From Cyanobacteria bacterium TGS_CYA1 (lineage in GTDB: Bacteria > Cyanobacteriota > Vampirovibrionia > Obscuribacterales > Obscuribacteraceae): a stretch of 64,000 bases of DNA. This document shows, piece after piece, positions 19,875 through 26,986 of this stretch. Where the stretch lies: the NCBI GenBank assembly GCA_026129135.1, contig JAHCIQ010000001.1:62001-126000 (forward strand), written 5' to 3'. The translations under genes and the position numbers were made by a program. Below the pieces are notes generated by a model that saw only the letters and a program-made list of their open reading frames with translations, was not told where the DNA came from and made no database searches. The stretch's first letter is position 1. Each line of letters opens with the position of its first letter.

Positions 19875-20738
19875 ATGGTCAGTAAGTCATTCAAAAATCT
19901 GTTTTGTAACAAGCGCTTTGCACGTCAGGCGGTATTTTTAGCAATCGCCTCTACCTATTCTATTTGTGCATCGAGTTCAAGCGCAGTTTTTGCACAAGAG
20001 GGCGGACGCGCCTTCGACCCCATTCAATATATGGACCCTGCACCAAAGCCCGCTGTCCAACCGCAAAACGATTCTCAAAACGCTTCGGGGCAGGACAACT
20101 CCTCGCCGGGTGGCAACTTTTATCAGGGCTCAGTCAGTGCCGAGGGTAGCAAAGCGCCACTGCAAGCAACTATTAAACACACCGATTTGCAGGGCGATGC
20201 CGAAGATGGCGGCGGCGAGTTGAGTCCCGGGCGAGGGCAGATGGACCGTTATAACAAACTGCTCGACGGTCAGGCTCAGCAATTAGACTCTGGTTTGCAA
20301 AGTCAGGATCCCGATATGGCGGATCAAGAGCTGCAGGTTGAATGGGATAAGTGGCGCAACAGGTTTTTGTGGTCGGTGCAGTCGGGTGTTCAGCAAATGC
20401 TCAACAGTCACGAAGACCCGGCTATGCGCTTCGACCCGCGCAGTGGACAGTATTTAATGAAATTCCCGATGGGCACTGTTGCCTGGTTTAGTTGCACAGT
20501 GACGAAAGACCGTCGCATTCTTGATGCCAAAATAACTCAGCCCTCGGGCTTTCCTGGCTACGATCGCGCGGTATTAAATGCGGTGATGATGTTAGACCAG
20601 ACATCGATACTCAAATTTCCGTCGCGCTCACAGCGCGCACGTGTATATCAAGATGCCGGTATCAAGACAGCAGAATCTGGGCAGCGACAATACTTCAAGT
20701 TCGGAGATGTCGAGCGCTATTCTGTTCCTGGTCAATAA
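19875..20738 (+). CDS. Secreted protein with TonB C-terminal-like domain
   Basis: 287 residues from the ATG at 19875; longer starts would run into tilS. A signal peptide or anchor spans about 1-41 and ends SSAVFAQ. A low-complexity Pro/Gln/Gly-rich linker reaches about 125. The C-terminal TonB-C/energy-transducer-like fold (about 185-275) shows 'VAWFSCTVTKDRRILDAKI', then 'SGFPGYDRAVLNAV' and a final FPSRSQRARV strand. No Pro-Lys-rich TonB stalk and no ExbBD genes are nearby, so it may be a peptidoglycan- or envelope-associated TonB-like module rather than a receptor energiser. Confidence 0.75.
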   Translation: MVSKSFKNLFCNKRFARQAVFLAIASTYSICASSSSAVFAQEGGRAFDPIQYMDPAPKPAVQPQNDSQNASGQDNSSPGGNFYQGSVSAEGSKAPLQATIKHTDLQGDAEDGGGELSPGRGQMDRYNKLLDGQAQQLDSGLQSQDPDMADQELQVEWDKWRNRFLWSVQSGVQQMLNSHEDPAMRFDPRSGQYLMKFPMGTVAWFSCTVTKDRRILDAKITQPSGFPGYDRAVLNAVMMLDQTSILKFPSRSQRARVYQDAGIKTAESGQRQYFKFGDVERYSVPGQ

Positions 20739-20742
20739 AATT

Positions 20743-20816
20743 TGTCACGAGGCAGAGTTGAACTGCCGACCTGGCGGTTATGAGTCGCCCGCTCTAACCA
20801 ACTGAGCTACCGTGAC
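20743..20816 (-). tRNA. tRNA with CAU anticodon (elongator Met, or Ile2)
   Basis: A complete cloverleaf on the minus strand. The acceptor stem GTCACGG/TCGTGAC has one G-U pair and discriminator A. The D stem is GCTC/GAGC, the anticodon loop CTCATAA, the variable loop AGGTC and the T arm GGCAG-TTCAACT-CTGCC. No CCA is encoded. The G1-C72 pair excludes initiator tRNA. A CAU anticodon can be methionine or, after TilS lysidinylation, isoleucine (AUA). The anticodon stem GGCGA/CCGCC resembles known Ile2 species, so identity is left open. Confidence 0.93.
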
Positions 20817-20926
20817 GCAACTAATTCAGTCTATCAGCTCATGATTATGCTGAGAATAAATCTTAAGTGTCAAGCTTAATAATAGATTGAATACCTAACG
20901 ACAAGCCAGTCTGTCTCCAAGCTTTG

Positions 20927-20973
20927 GTTGTCAATAGTAAGTATTTCTTCCCGTAATCCTTACTGTTGACAAC
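20927..20973. repeat. 15-bp inverted repeat (hairpin)
   Basis: GTTGTCAATAGTAAG (20927-20941) pairs with CTTACTGTTGACAAC (20959-20973), 14 of 15 perfect plus one G-U wobble, with a 17-base loop. It lies in the 200-bp gap between the tRNA and the amidotransferase gene, 47 bp past the latter's stop. Neither strand has a U tract, so it is not a canonical terminator. It could protect a 3' end or be a protein-binding site. Confidence 0.7.
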
Positions 20974-21019
20974 GCGACTTGATTGATGACTCATTTTGAT
21001 GTGAGAAAAAATGATGATT

Positions 21020-21745
21020 TTAGACAGTTTGCGCGGTGCACGCTCTTATGAATTCGTCGAAAAGACATTTGCTTTGCTCGTATTCACGCTCGGGGTGCCA
21101 CTGCACGCCGATTAGGAAACGAGAATCTTCCAGTTCCACTGCTTCAACCACGCCGTCCTGTGCTCTTGCGACCACTTTCAGTTTTTCGCCTACGTCTTTG
21201 ACTGCTTGATGGTGGGATGTGGTGACGTTTAATTGGGTCTTCTTGTAAATGTCGAAAAGTTTGCTGCCTTCTTCCAACGTCACTAGATGCTTGTTGAAGC
21301 CATTTTTCCATCCGTCTTCGGATGAATGTTCGACGTTGGACTCTGGGAATTGGTGCGGAATATGCTGAATGAGCGAGCCGCCAAGCGCGACATTGAAAAG
21401 TTGCGAGCCGAGACAAATGCCCAATGTAGGCATATCGGTGTGCTCGAGCACGCGATTAAAAAATCTGAAATCGAATTCGTCGCGAAGCATGTCCACCATT
21501 TTGGTGTGTTCTTCGACTTCCTCGCCATAATGAGCCGGGTGATAATCGGGACCACCAACGAAAACTACTCCGCTCAGGCGCTCGACAATTAAGGCCAGAT
21601 CGGAGTCGGGCATGGGAGGAATAAGGACAGGTATGCCGCCGCTTTTTTGAATAGCTTCGATATACGGAGCCTGCAAGCTGCACTCTGGCGGCTTTTCAGC
21701 CGAGCCAGGTTTGATGTCCACATTAACGCCAATTAGTGGTTTCAT
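21020..21745 (-). CDS. Class I glutamine amidotransferase (peptidase C26, PuuD-like)
   Basis: 241 residues from the ATG, which is preceded by GGCGGA; an upstream TTG would add seven residues. The catalytic triad of the family is visible: nucleophile Cys111 in TLGICLGSQL, then His217 and Glu219 in GVQWHPERE. The HP motif, LGGSLIQHIP and DSDLALIVERLSGVVFVGG are typical of gamma-glutamyl-gamma-aminobutyrate hydrolase-like enzymes. PuuD hydrolyses gamma-Glu-GABA in putrescine catabolism. Alternatives are other gamma-glutamyl hydrolases. It lies just downstream (40-bp gap) of the GT9 gene on the same strand. Confidence 0.9.
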   Translation of the reverse strand: MKPLIGVNVDIKPGSAEKPPECSLQAPYIEAIQKSGGIPVLIPPMPDSDLALIVERLSGVVFVGGPDYHPAHYGEEVEEHTKMVDMLRDEFDFRFFNRVLEHTDMPTLGICLGSQLFNVALGGSLIQHIPHQFPESNVEHSSEDGWKNGFNKHLVTLEEGSKLFDIYKKTQLNVTTSHHQAVKDVGEKLKVVARAQDGVVEAVELEDSRFLIGVQWHPEREYEQSKCLFDEFIRACTAQTV

Positions 21746-21785
21746 AGATCCGCCAATATAACACAAGTCTTTCCGGACGTCGAGC

Positions 21786-22904
21786 CTATTTAAGGTGTTT
21801 CAGTTGCTCGGCAATGGCATCATATACGGTATCGACTTTTATGTCGACTCCCTTACGGTCAAACATAGACCGGTTGCCGCCTTGCTTATCCCAAATAGCT
21901 TTGAAATGTGGTTTGTCTGGAAGTAGTTTTGCCGGATCCGTGGGGCCGAATAAAGCGACGATTGGTCGATTCAAACCAACCGCAACGTGCATGGGTGCCG
22001 AATCTACGCAACATATTAAATCGCAAAGATCCATCAGTGCTGCAAGATCGGAAAGATTTTTCGTGCGACCAAATGTCGATACCACATGTGGTGATTTCAA
22101 TTTGGACTGCAGCTCGTTGATGACCTCCTGGTCGTCAGGACCGCCTGCAAGAACGATATATGTATCAGTTAATTTCCCCAGTCTTTCAATTAGTTGTAAC
22201 CACGAATCTACCGCCCATGATTTCAAAATCCCTTTCTGGGTGGCAAGTCGGCTGGTGCCAGGATGAATCATTATTTTGGTCGCACCATCGGGAATTGAAA
22301 GACTTTCCATCAAGTCGTTCATGCGCGTTTCTGCCTGGGAGCTGACCTTGACTAACGGTAAAGTGGAAGTGCCATTACTTGAACCGATATCGGTTGAACT
22401 TTTAGATGGTTTACTCGTTAATCGTTCAAGTCCGAAAGCCAATTCTTGATACATTCTTGCCGCGTATGCGTTGCGGTCAAGTAAAACAGGCTCGCTCAAA
22501 AGTAGCCTTGCAGCCATGTTGGAGTCATAGCCTACTCTGTGTTCGATACCAGATAAGAAGAGCAGCGCCGATACCATTGGCGAGCCTCCCGAGGAAACAA
22601 CAGCATCGAACCTTCCTTTCTTTATAAGGAATAGCAAATCCATCAAGTCAGAAATTAGCAATGGTCTTTTCTTTATGTCGAATAAAAGAATATCGTCGAC
22701 CGATTCTGTTAATTCTTTGGCCGACTTCGAGCGTGGCTCGAGTAATAGGCTAATATGCCAACCGGGCAGGGTTTTGCGTATCGTGTCCAGGGTTGGAAAG
22801 AAGAGAATCTCGTCGCCGATACCGCCGAAATTGATGGCAAGTAGGCGTCCTGGCTTACTTGGATCTAACCTTGGGGTCGTGTAATTAATTGCTTGCTCAC
22901 GCAT
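21786..22904 (-). CDS. Glycosyltransferase family 9 (heptosyltransferase-like)
   Basis: About 372 residues from the ATG at 22904, preferred because a TTG 42 bases upstream nearly meets the divergent gene. The GT-B fold of GT9 is shown by LLAINFGGIGDEILFFPTL (N-terminal domain), MIHPGTSRLATQKGI (UDP/ADP-heptose-binding loop), SAPMHVAVGLNRPIVALFGPTDP (C-terminal donor site) and a preceding LMDLCDLICCVD. Enzymes of this family add heptose or related sugars to lipopolysaccharide core or other glycans. The gene contains one copy of the AACCGATATCGGTT palindrome, encoding a Ser-rich linker between the two domains. Confidence 0.9.
   Translation of the reverse strand: MREQAINYTTPRLDPSKPGRLLAINFGGIGDEILFFPTLDTIRKTLPGWHISLLLEPRSKSAKELTESVDDILLFDIKKRPLLISDLMDLLFLIKKGRFDAVVSSGGSPMVSALLFLSGIEHRVGYDSNMAARLLLSEPVLLDRNAYAARMYQELAFGLERLTSKPSKSSTDIGSSNGTSTLPLVKVSSQAETRMNDLMESLSIPDGATKIMIHPGTSRLATQKGILKSWAVDSWLQLIERLGKLTDTYIVLAGGPDDQEVINELQSKLKSPHVVSTFGRTKNLSDLAALMDLCDLICCVDSAPMHVAVGLNRPIVALFGPTDPAKLLPDKPHFKAIWDKQGGNRSMFDRKGVDIKVDTVYDAIAEQLKHLK
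22382..22395. repeat. AACCGATATCGGTT palindrome, copy 1
   Basis: A 14-bp perfect palindrome inside the GT9 gene. It is flanked on the minus strand by C before and CA after. On the minus strand it reads in the frame of Thr-Asp-Ile-Gly codons. It is identical to the copies at 47986-47999 and 56872-56885. Confidence 0.9.
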
Positions 22905-22948
22905 ACACCATATAATATCCCAGGCTTTTCTCCCGGTTAGCAACAAAT

Positions 22949-24232
22949 TTGAGTCCCCGGAACTGGTATTTAGTTTTTTTAGTATGCGCCTTAGTTGGTG
23001 TAGCCACTGGATATGTTTTTACACTGATTGAAAGCCCCAGTCTGTTGCCACCCGTTTTGCGCCTTGGCTCGCTTGTGGAGCCCGTAAACGTTCTCTTTAT
23101 GGGAACGGACGTAGTCTACTCAGGCAAGGGCAAGCGGAAAAAGGGCGATGATTCTCTCTTTAGCGGTCGTTCCGATACTATGATGCTCGTGCGATTCGAC
23201 CCTTTCGCCAACACTCTTACATGCTTATCTATCCCGCGTGATTCTAACGTCCTCATCCCAGGCCACGGACGCTCCAAAATCAATGCAGCCAATGCCATCG
23301 GTGGACCGACGTTAGCCAGTGCTACTGTCAATCGTCTGCTACATGTAGAAATAGATCACTATATCGTTTTGAACTTACAAGGGCTCGTGAAGTGCATCGA
23401 CGAGATCGGTGGACTAGAAATAGATATTCCAAAGCGCATGAAGTACAAAGACGATACGCAAAAACTGTACATCGATTTGACTCCTGGAAGACACAAGTTG
23501 TCTGGCTACGAAACAATGGGTTTCGTGCGCTTCAGGCACGATGAACTGGGCGATATCGGTCGCGTTCAGCGCCAGGAAATGTTTATCCAGGCAGTTATAA
23601 ATGCATCAGTAAATCCCGGAACCTGGGCGCATCTTCCTAAATTGTTGGAAATTGCCAAAGACTATATTTCGACTGACATGACTATGGAGAAAATCACTCA
23701 AATAGCCAATTTCGCAAGGTGTGTGCCCAAGAAAAATCAAAAGCTTATAATGCTCCCGGGAAGCTTTGCAGGCACTGGCGACTGGGCCGTAGACCGTGTG
23801 GAACTTCGAAAAATTACTGCCAGATTGATGGGAGCGCAGTTCATCAGCACCGATAAGCGCAGTCTAAAAGTCACCGTTAGTAATGTCAGCGGCGATAAAG
23901 AACTCGGTCGCAAGCTCTTCAAGTATTTGAAGAAGAGAGGCTACGGCTACGTTAAAGTCTTGAATAAGAAAGCACTCTCCGCTCGTGCAGCGGCAGGTAG
24001 TGACGGTATAGTGTCAGATGCTGAGCCGGATTCAAGCATTATCGCTCAACGCGGAAATCCCGAAGAAGCCGAATTGATTCGCGAAGATTTAGGCGATACT
24101 GGTGAAATAATCAACGCCTCCATAGGTGACATCGATAGTGATGTAACAGTGGTGGCAGGAGATGACATCGGCGAATACCTCGATAAAGACTTGGATCCCG
24201 AAAGTGTTAAGCCAAATAAAGTCGAGAAGTAA
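22949..24232 (+). CDS. LytR-CpsA-Psr (LCP) family cell-wall ligase
   Basis: 427 residues from a TTG, the only early start in frame. One transmembrane helix (about 5-26) anchors an extracytoplasmic LCP domain (about 45-235). The domain contains SIPRDSNVLIPGHGRSKINA, GGLEIDIPKRMKY and FVRFRHDELGDIGRVQRQ, whose Arg and Asp residues bind the polyprenyl pyrophosphate. A LytR_C domain follows (about 305-345, LKVTVSNVSG) and then an acidic tail. LCP enzymes transfer undecaprenyl-linked glycopolymers to peptidoglycan or to proteins. This fits an envelope needing a polymer for SLH anchoring (inference). Confidence 0.93.
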   Translation: MSPRNWYLVFLVCALVGVATGYVFTLIESPSLLPPVLRLGSLVEPVNVLFMGTDVVYSGKGKRKKGDDSLFSGRSDTMMLVRFDPFANTLTCLSIPRDSNVLIPGHGRSKINAANAIGGPTLASATVNRLLHVEIDHYIVLNLQGLVKCIDEIGGLEIDIPKRMKYKDDTQKLYIDLTPGRHKLSGYETMGFVRFRHDELGDIGRVQRQEMFIQAVINASVNPGTWAHLPKLLEIAKDYISTDMTMEKITQIANFARCVPKKNQKLIMLPGSFAGTGDWAVDRVELRKITARLMGAQFISTDKRSLKVTVSNVSGDKELGRKLFKYLKKRGYGYVKVLNKKALSARAAAGSDGIVSDAEPDSSIIAQRGNPEEAELIREDLGDTGEIINASIGDIDSDVTVVAGDDIGEYLDKDLDPESVKPNKVEK

Positions 24233-24375
24233 AGAGGAAAATAATTATCAGCTGGCGTGAATAGCCAGATGCCATGCGGTGCATATACATTTTGGTTGGG
24301 TACAAAATTTCTAGGTGAGTTAACAAACAACTTACGCGACCAGCTTTTTGATCAAAGTTGTGTGTTAATAACCTT

Positions 24376-24491
24376 ATGCCATCTGCGTTTAGAGGGATGG
24401 CATGAACAATTGCTAACGACAATTGTTTAGAGATAATGAAGTTTCACTTTGAAACAACTCTATTCGCATACGATTGCGTAGGTTAGAGTTG
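24376..24491 (+). ncRNA. Structured leader or small RNA with four consecutive hairpins
   Basis: The 349-bp gap between the LCP gene and the small gene at 24582 holds an unusual run of perfect stems. They are ATGCCATC/GATGGCAT (24376-24403), AACAATTG/CAATTGTT (24405-24427), GTTTCA/TGAAAC (24441-24455) and CAACTCTA/TAGAGTTG (24455-24491) with an inner CGCA/TGCG. A weaker CTGGC/GCCAG stem precedes them near 24250. Spacing and regularity suggest a folded 5' leader (riboswitch or protein-binding) or independent small RNA. I do not recognise a known riboswitch class. The plus strand is assigned from the downstream gene. Confidence 0.45.
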
Positions 24492-24581
24492 AGGGACGCG
24501 ACACACTGGCTCTAAACACGTTAGCTCGGTCTAATTGAAAATCGTCTATCAAATTACATTGAACAAAAGAGGGCAGGCAAC

Positions 24582-24812
24582 ATGATTCATTACGTATATG
24601 CAACCAGAGGTGGTTACCTGTATTTAGTCGGTAAGCACAACAATGCTCCTAAAGTAAGCAACGACGAGTTCGTTCTTTCAGTTCCAGAAAAAACATCACA
24701 AGCTCAAATAGACACATTGGCTCACCGCCGTTTCATGGATCACCTTCGCCGTCCTCGCAAAGTTGCCCATGAGCGTCACGGTAAACACCAGAAAGAAGCT
24801 GTTTTGGTCTAA
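24582..24812 (+). CDS. Small basic hypothetical protein
   Basis: 76 residues. The start is supported by AGAGGG eight bases before the ATG. The N-terminal third (MIHYVYATRGGYLYLVGKHN) looks like two beta-strands. The C-terminal third is rich in Arg, Lys and His (RRFMDHLRRPRKVAHERHGK), suggesting nucleic-acid or ribosome contact. A long structured leader precedes it and a rho-independent terminator follows, so it is a self-contained transcription unit. Family unknown. It could be a small regulatory or ribosome-associated protein, but that is speculation. Confidence 0.65.
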   Translation: MIHYVYATRGGYLYLVGKHNNAPKVSNDEFVLSVPEKTSQAQIDTLAHRRFMDHLRRPRKVAHERHGKHQKEAVLV

Positions 24813-24827
24813 TAAGTCCGGTATCAA

Positions 24828-24847
24828 GTTTCTTAACGTTTCTTAAT
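24828..24847 (+). repeat. 10-bp tandem direct repeat GTTTCTTAA(C/T)
   Basis: GTTTCTTAAC is followed directly by GTTTCTTAAT. Ten-base spaced direct repeats are a common operator layout for OmpR-type regulators, and two such regulators are encoded in the window. It lies after the small gene's stop and before its terminator, so a regulatory role is uncertain. Confidence 0.3.
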
Positions 24848-24852
24848 TTCGC

Positions 24853-24890
24853 AAAGCCACTCGGTCCTGCCCCGGGTGGCTTTAATCTTT
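24853..24890 (+). terminator. Rho-independent terminator
   Basis: The stem AAAGCCAC (24853-24860) pairs with GTGGCTTT (24876-24883), with a C/G-rich loop, followed by AATCTTT. It lies 41 bp after the small basic protein gene and ends that unit. Confidence 0.8.
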
Positions 24891-24916
24891 GACAACCGTT
24901 ATTTGGTTTATGCTAG
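24889..24916 (+). promoter_or_regulatory. Possible promoter for the pilin operon
   Basis: A consensus -35 TTGACA (24889-24894) is followed after 14-16 bases by TATGCT or TGCTAG. Only the -35 is strong, and it overlaps the tail of the preceding terminator. A different promoter in the remaining 140 bp cannot be excluded. Confidence 0.3.
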
Positions 24917-25057
24917 TGGGCAATCTATTAATATCCATTCGGGCTTTCATACTTACTAGAACCTCGGTATTTTTTTTGAAATTCTGGCCCATTTTCTTAG
25001 GTTCGAGCGGATAAATTGATTGGTATCCCGCGGTTTTTTATGAGAGGAAAAGTGATC

Positions 25058-25570
25058 ATGGCACGGCGCAAAAAACAAATTAGAGGACAAGGCGGCTTCA
25101 CGCTTATTGAGCTGCTAGTGGTCGTAATCATTATTGGTATTTTGGCTGCAATTGCATTGCCGAACTTCATCGGCGCGCAGGACAAAGCACGCGAAGCCAG
25201 CGTGAAAGGCAATATGCGTACTGCGCAAATTGCTGCTGAAATGTATGCTACTGATGCTGCGGGAAGTTATCCGGATATTGATGGACTGAAGCCATATTAT
25301 CCTGGAGGTTCTTCTAGTATTGGTGGGACGATTGGTCAAGCTCCAAGAAATCCATTCAATGTAGGAGCTGATCCATGGCCAGTCACAGGTGGAATTACTG
25401 ATGTTCAAGCCGCGAGAATAGCGGCTCCTTCGGGAACGATTTCACCACCCGGAGCAGTTGAATATAGCAAGATTGGCACAACTGCTTATGCCATACGTGG
25501 TGCTAGTAAATCTGGATTACCGTTAGGGGGACAATCTGCCGGCTCAACTTTGGTACTTTCAAATCAATAA
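25058..25570 (+). CDS. Type IV pilin / GspG-like pseudopilin
   Basis: 170 residues from the ATG at 25058, with AGAGGA ten bases upstream. A short basic leader MARRKKQIRGQGG is followed by FTLIELLVVVIIIGILAAIA, the class III signal. Prepilin peptidase would cut after Gly13 and methylate Phe14; the conserved Glu is at +5 (Glu18). The C-terminal part (PYYPGG, NPFNVGADPWPV) resembles GspG-like major pseudopilins. No assembly ATPase or secretin gene is nearby, so the machine must be encoded elsewhere. The next gene, 18 bp downstream, encodes a TPR membrane protein that is probably co-expressed. Confidence 0.9.
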   Translation: MARRKKQIRGQGGFTLIELLVVVIIIGILAAIALPNFIGAQDKAREASVKGNMRTAQIAAEMYATDAAGSYPDIDGLKPYYPGGSSSIGGTIGQAPRNPFNVGADPWPVTGGITDVQAARIAAPSGTISPPGAVEYSKIGTTAYAIRGASKSGLPLGGQSAGSTLVLSNQ

Positions 25571-25588
25571 TTAGTCTTCGCAACAGGC

Positions 25589-26341
25589 ATGAAATTTTTA
25601 GTTATTGCTTCAATTGTGTTAATCGCAATAGTACAAATTTGTAGGCACAATGTAGAGCAATTCAAGGCCACTTTTTCTCAGGATAAAGTTGTGTTTATTC
25701 CGTCCCCTCATGGAATAAAGTTGATTTCTCTTGGATTTGATCAGTTGCTGGCCGATTGTTATTGGCTACTTTTTGTTAGCTATGTTGGAGACACTCCAGC
25801 CAGAGAAAATGACAAATTTGCTTATGCTGATGAATACCTAGATCTTATAACTGGCTTAGACCCATATTTGGTCAAAGCATATTGGTTTGCAGCGTTTACG
25901 GTAGGTTATGAACAAAGAAGACCAAATAAAGCAGCTGAATTAATTGAAAGAGGAATTAGAGCCAATCAAGATAATTGGTATCTACCCTTTATTGCTGGAA
26001 TAAATCAATATTTGTATGCTGGAAATGAAGTTACTGCAGCTAAATATTACAGGCAGGCAGCTAAATATCCTGAAGCTCCGAAGTGGCTTTCTCGGCAAGC
26101 AAGCATTCTTGAATCTAAAATTCCTTCAAAAGTTAAAGAGATAAATGTTTGGAGTAATATTTATTATTCTGAGACTGAACCTCGAGTTAGAGAAATGGCG
26201 AAACAAAAATTGATTGGTCTTTGGGGTCAAATAATCGCTTCACACCCGCCTAGAAATATCAGTAATAAAGCTATAGCGGCTCTCAAAGATCTTGGAGTTG
26301 ATATAGATTTCTATATCAACCACATGAGGAAGCAGAAATGA
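25589..26341 (+). CDS. TPR-like membrane protein linked to the pilin gene
   Basis: 250 residues. An N-terminal transmembrane helix or uncleaved signal (FLVIASIVLIAIVQI) is followed by a helical domain. Segments such as LDPYLVKAYWFAAFTVG, RPNKAAELIERGIRANQDNW and AKYYRQAAKYPEAPKWL follow tetratricopeptide spacing. The motif DQLLADCYWLLFVSYVGD near residue 50 is distinctive. Located 18 bp after the pilin gene, it may serve in pilus or pseudopilus assembly (inference from context). The codon usage is more A/T-rich than in the neighbouring genes. Confidence 0.75.
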   Translation: MKFLVIASIVLIAIVQICRHNVEQFKATFSQDKVVFIPSPHGIKLISLGFDQLLADCYWLLFVSYVGDTPARENDKFAYADEYLDLITGLDPYLVKAYWFAAFTVGYEQRRPNKAAELIERGIRANQDNWYLPFIAGINQYLYAGNEVTAAKYYRQAAKYPEAPKWLSRQASILESKIPSKVKEINVWSNIYYSETEPRVREMAKQKLIGLWGQIIASHPPRNISNKAIAALKDLGVDIDFYINHMRKQK

Positions 26342-26459
26342 AATTACTCACCATATTTGGTGCTATGAATACAACACTGGAGTTCAAATGAAATCTAGGT
26401 TGAAAAAAACATTCTTTGCCTAGCTACTTGTTTATCAAATTAAACCGTTGGACGTTCCG

Positions 26460-26903
26460 ATGGCTACTGAGCAGTTAAAAGACTTCAATATGCAATACTC
26501 GCCTAGTGGACGTTCGGATGGAAAGCCAGATCCACGCACGATAAAGCGCGACCAAATTGTCAAAGCTTTAAGAGCTGACCACAAAAAATCGGTTCCGGCG
26601 CTGGCTAAAGCACTGAAAGATCCAAATGTGCTATTGCGTCGCAATGCAAGTCTGCTTCTGGGCGAATTTGCCGGCGTTTTCGGCGACGCAAAAGAAGATA
26701 TATCTTTGGCTGTACCTGCCTTGGCTGAAGCGGTCAACGACTCAGACTTTAATGTTCGAGTCTGGTCCATGGGGGCGCTCAAAGCGCTGGGACCAGCCGC
26801 AGAATCAGCCCTTCCAGCACTTGAGACTGCATTAAAAGATAAAGACAAAGCGGTGCGGGTTAATGCGAAGGCTGCTATTAAATCGATAAAGGTCGAAAAA
26901 TAG
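26460..26903 (+). CDS. Small HEAT-repeat protein, upstream region interrupted by an amber codon
   Basis: 147 residues from the ATG at 26460; a TTG four codons earlier is possible. Two to three HEAT/PBS-type repeats are visible: 'SVPALAKALKDPNVLLRRNASLL', read here as motif SVPALAKALKDPN plus VLLRRNASLLLGEF, and 'NVRVWSMGALKALG', then 'AVRVNAKAAIKSI'. It is probably an interaction scaffold. An in-frame ATG at 26388 starts MKSRLKKTFFA, the look of a signal-peptide N-terminus, but a TAG at 26421-26423 interrupts it before the open frame resumes. Either the gene lost its export signal or the upstream frame is fortuitous. Confidence 0.7.
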   Translation: MATEQLKDFNMQYSPSGRSDGKPDPRTIKRDQIVKALRADHKKSVPALAKALKDPNVLLRRNASLLLGEFAGVFGDAKEDISLAVPALAEAVNDSDFNVRVWSMGALKALGPAAESALPALETALKDKDKAVRVNAKAAIKSIKVEK

Positions 26904-26986
26904 CAATAAACGGTCTTTTTGCCCAGGAAGCGGGTAAGTATTAATAGATGGCGTTTAATGTGAATGAATAAAGTGGTCCTTCAATT

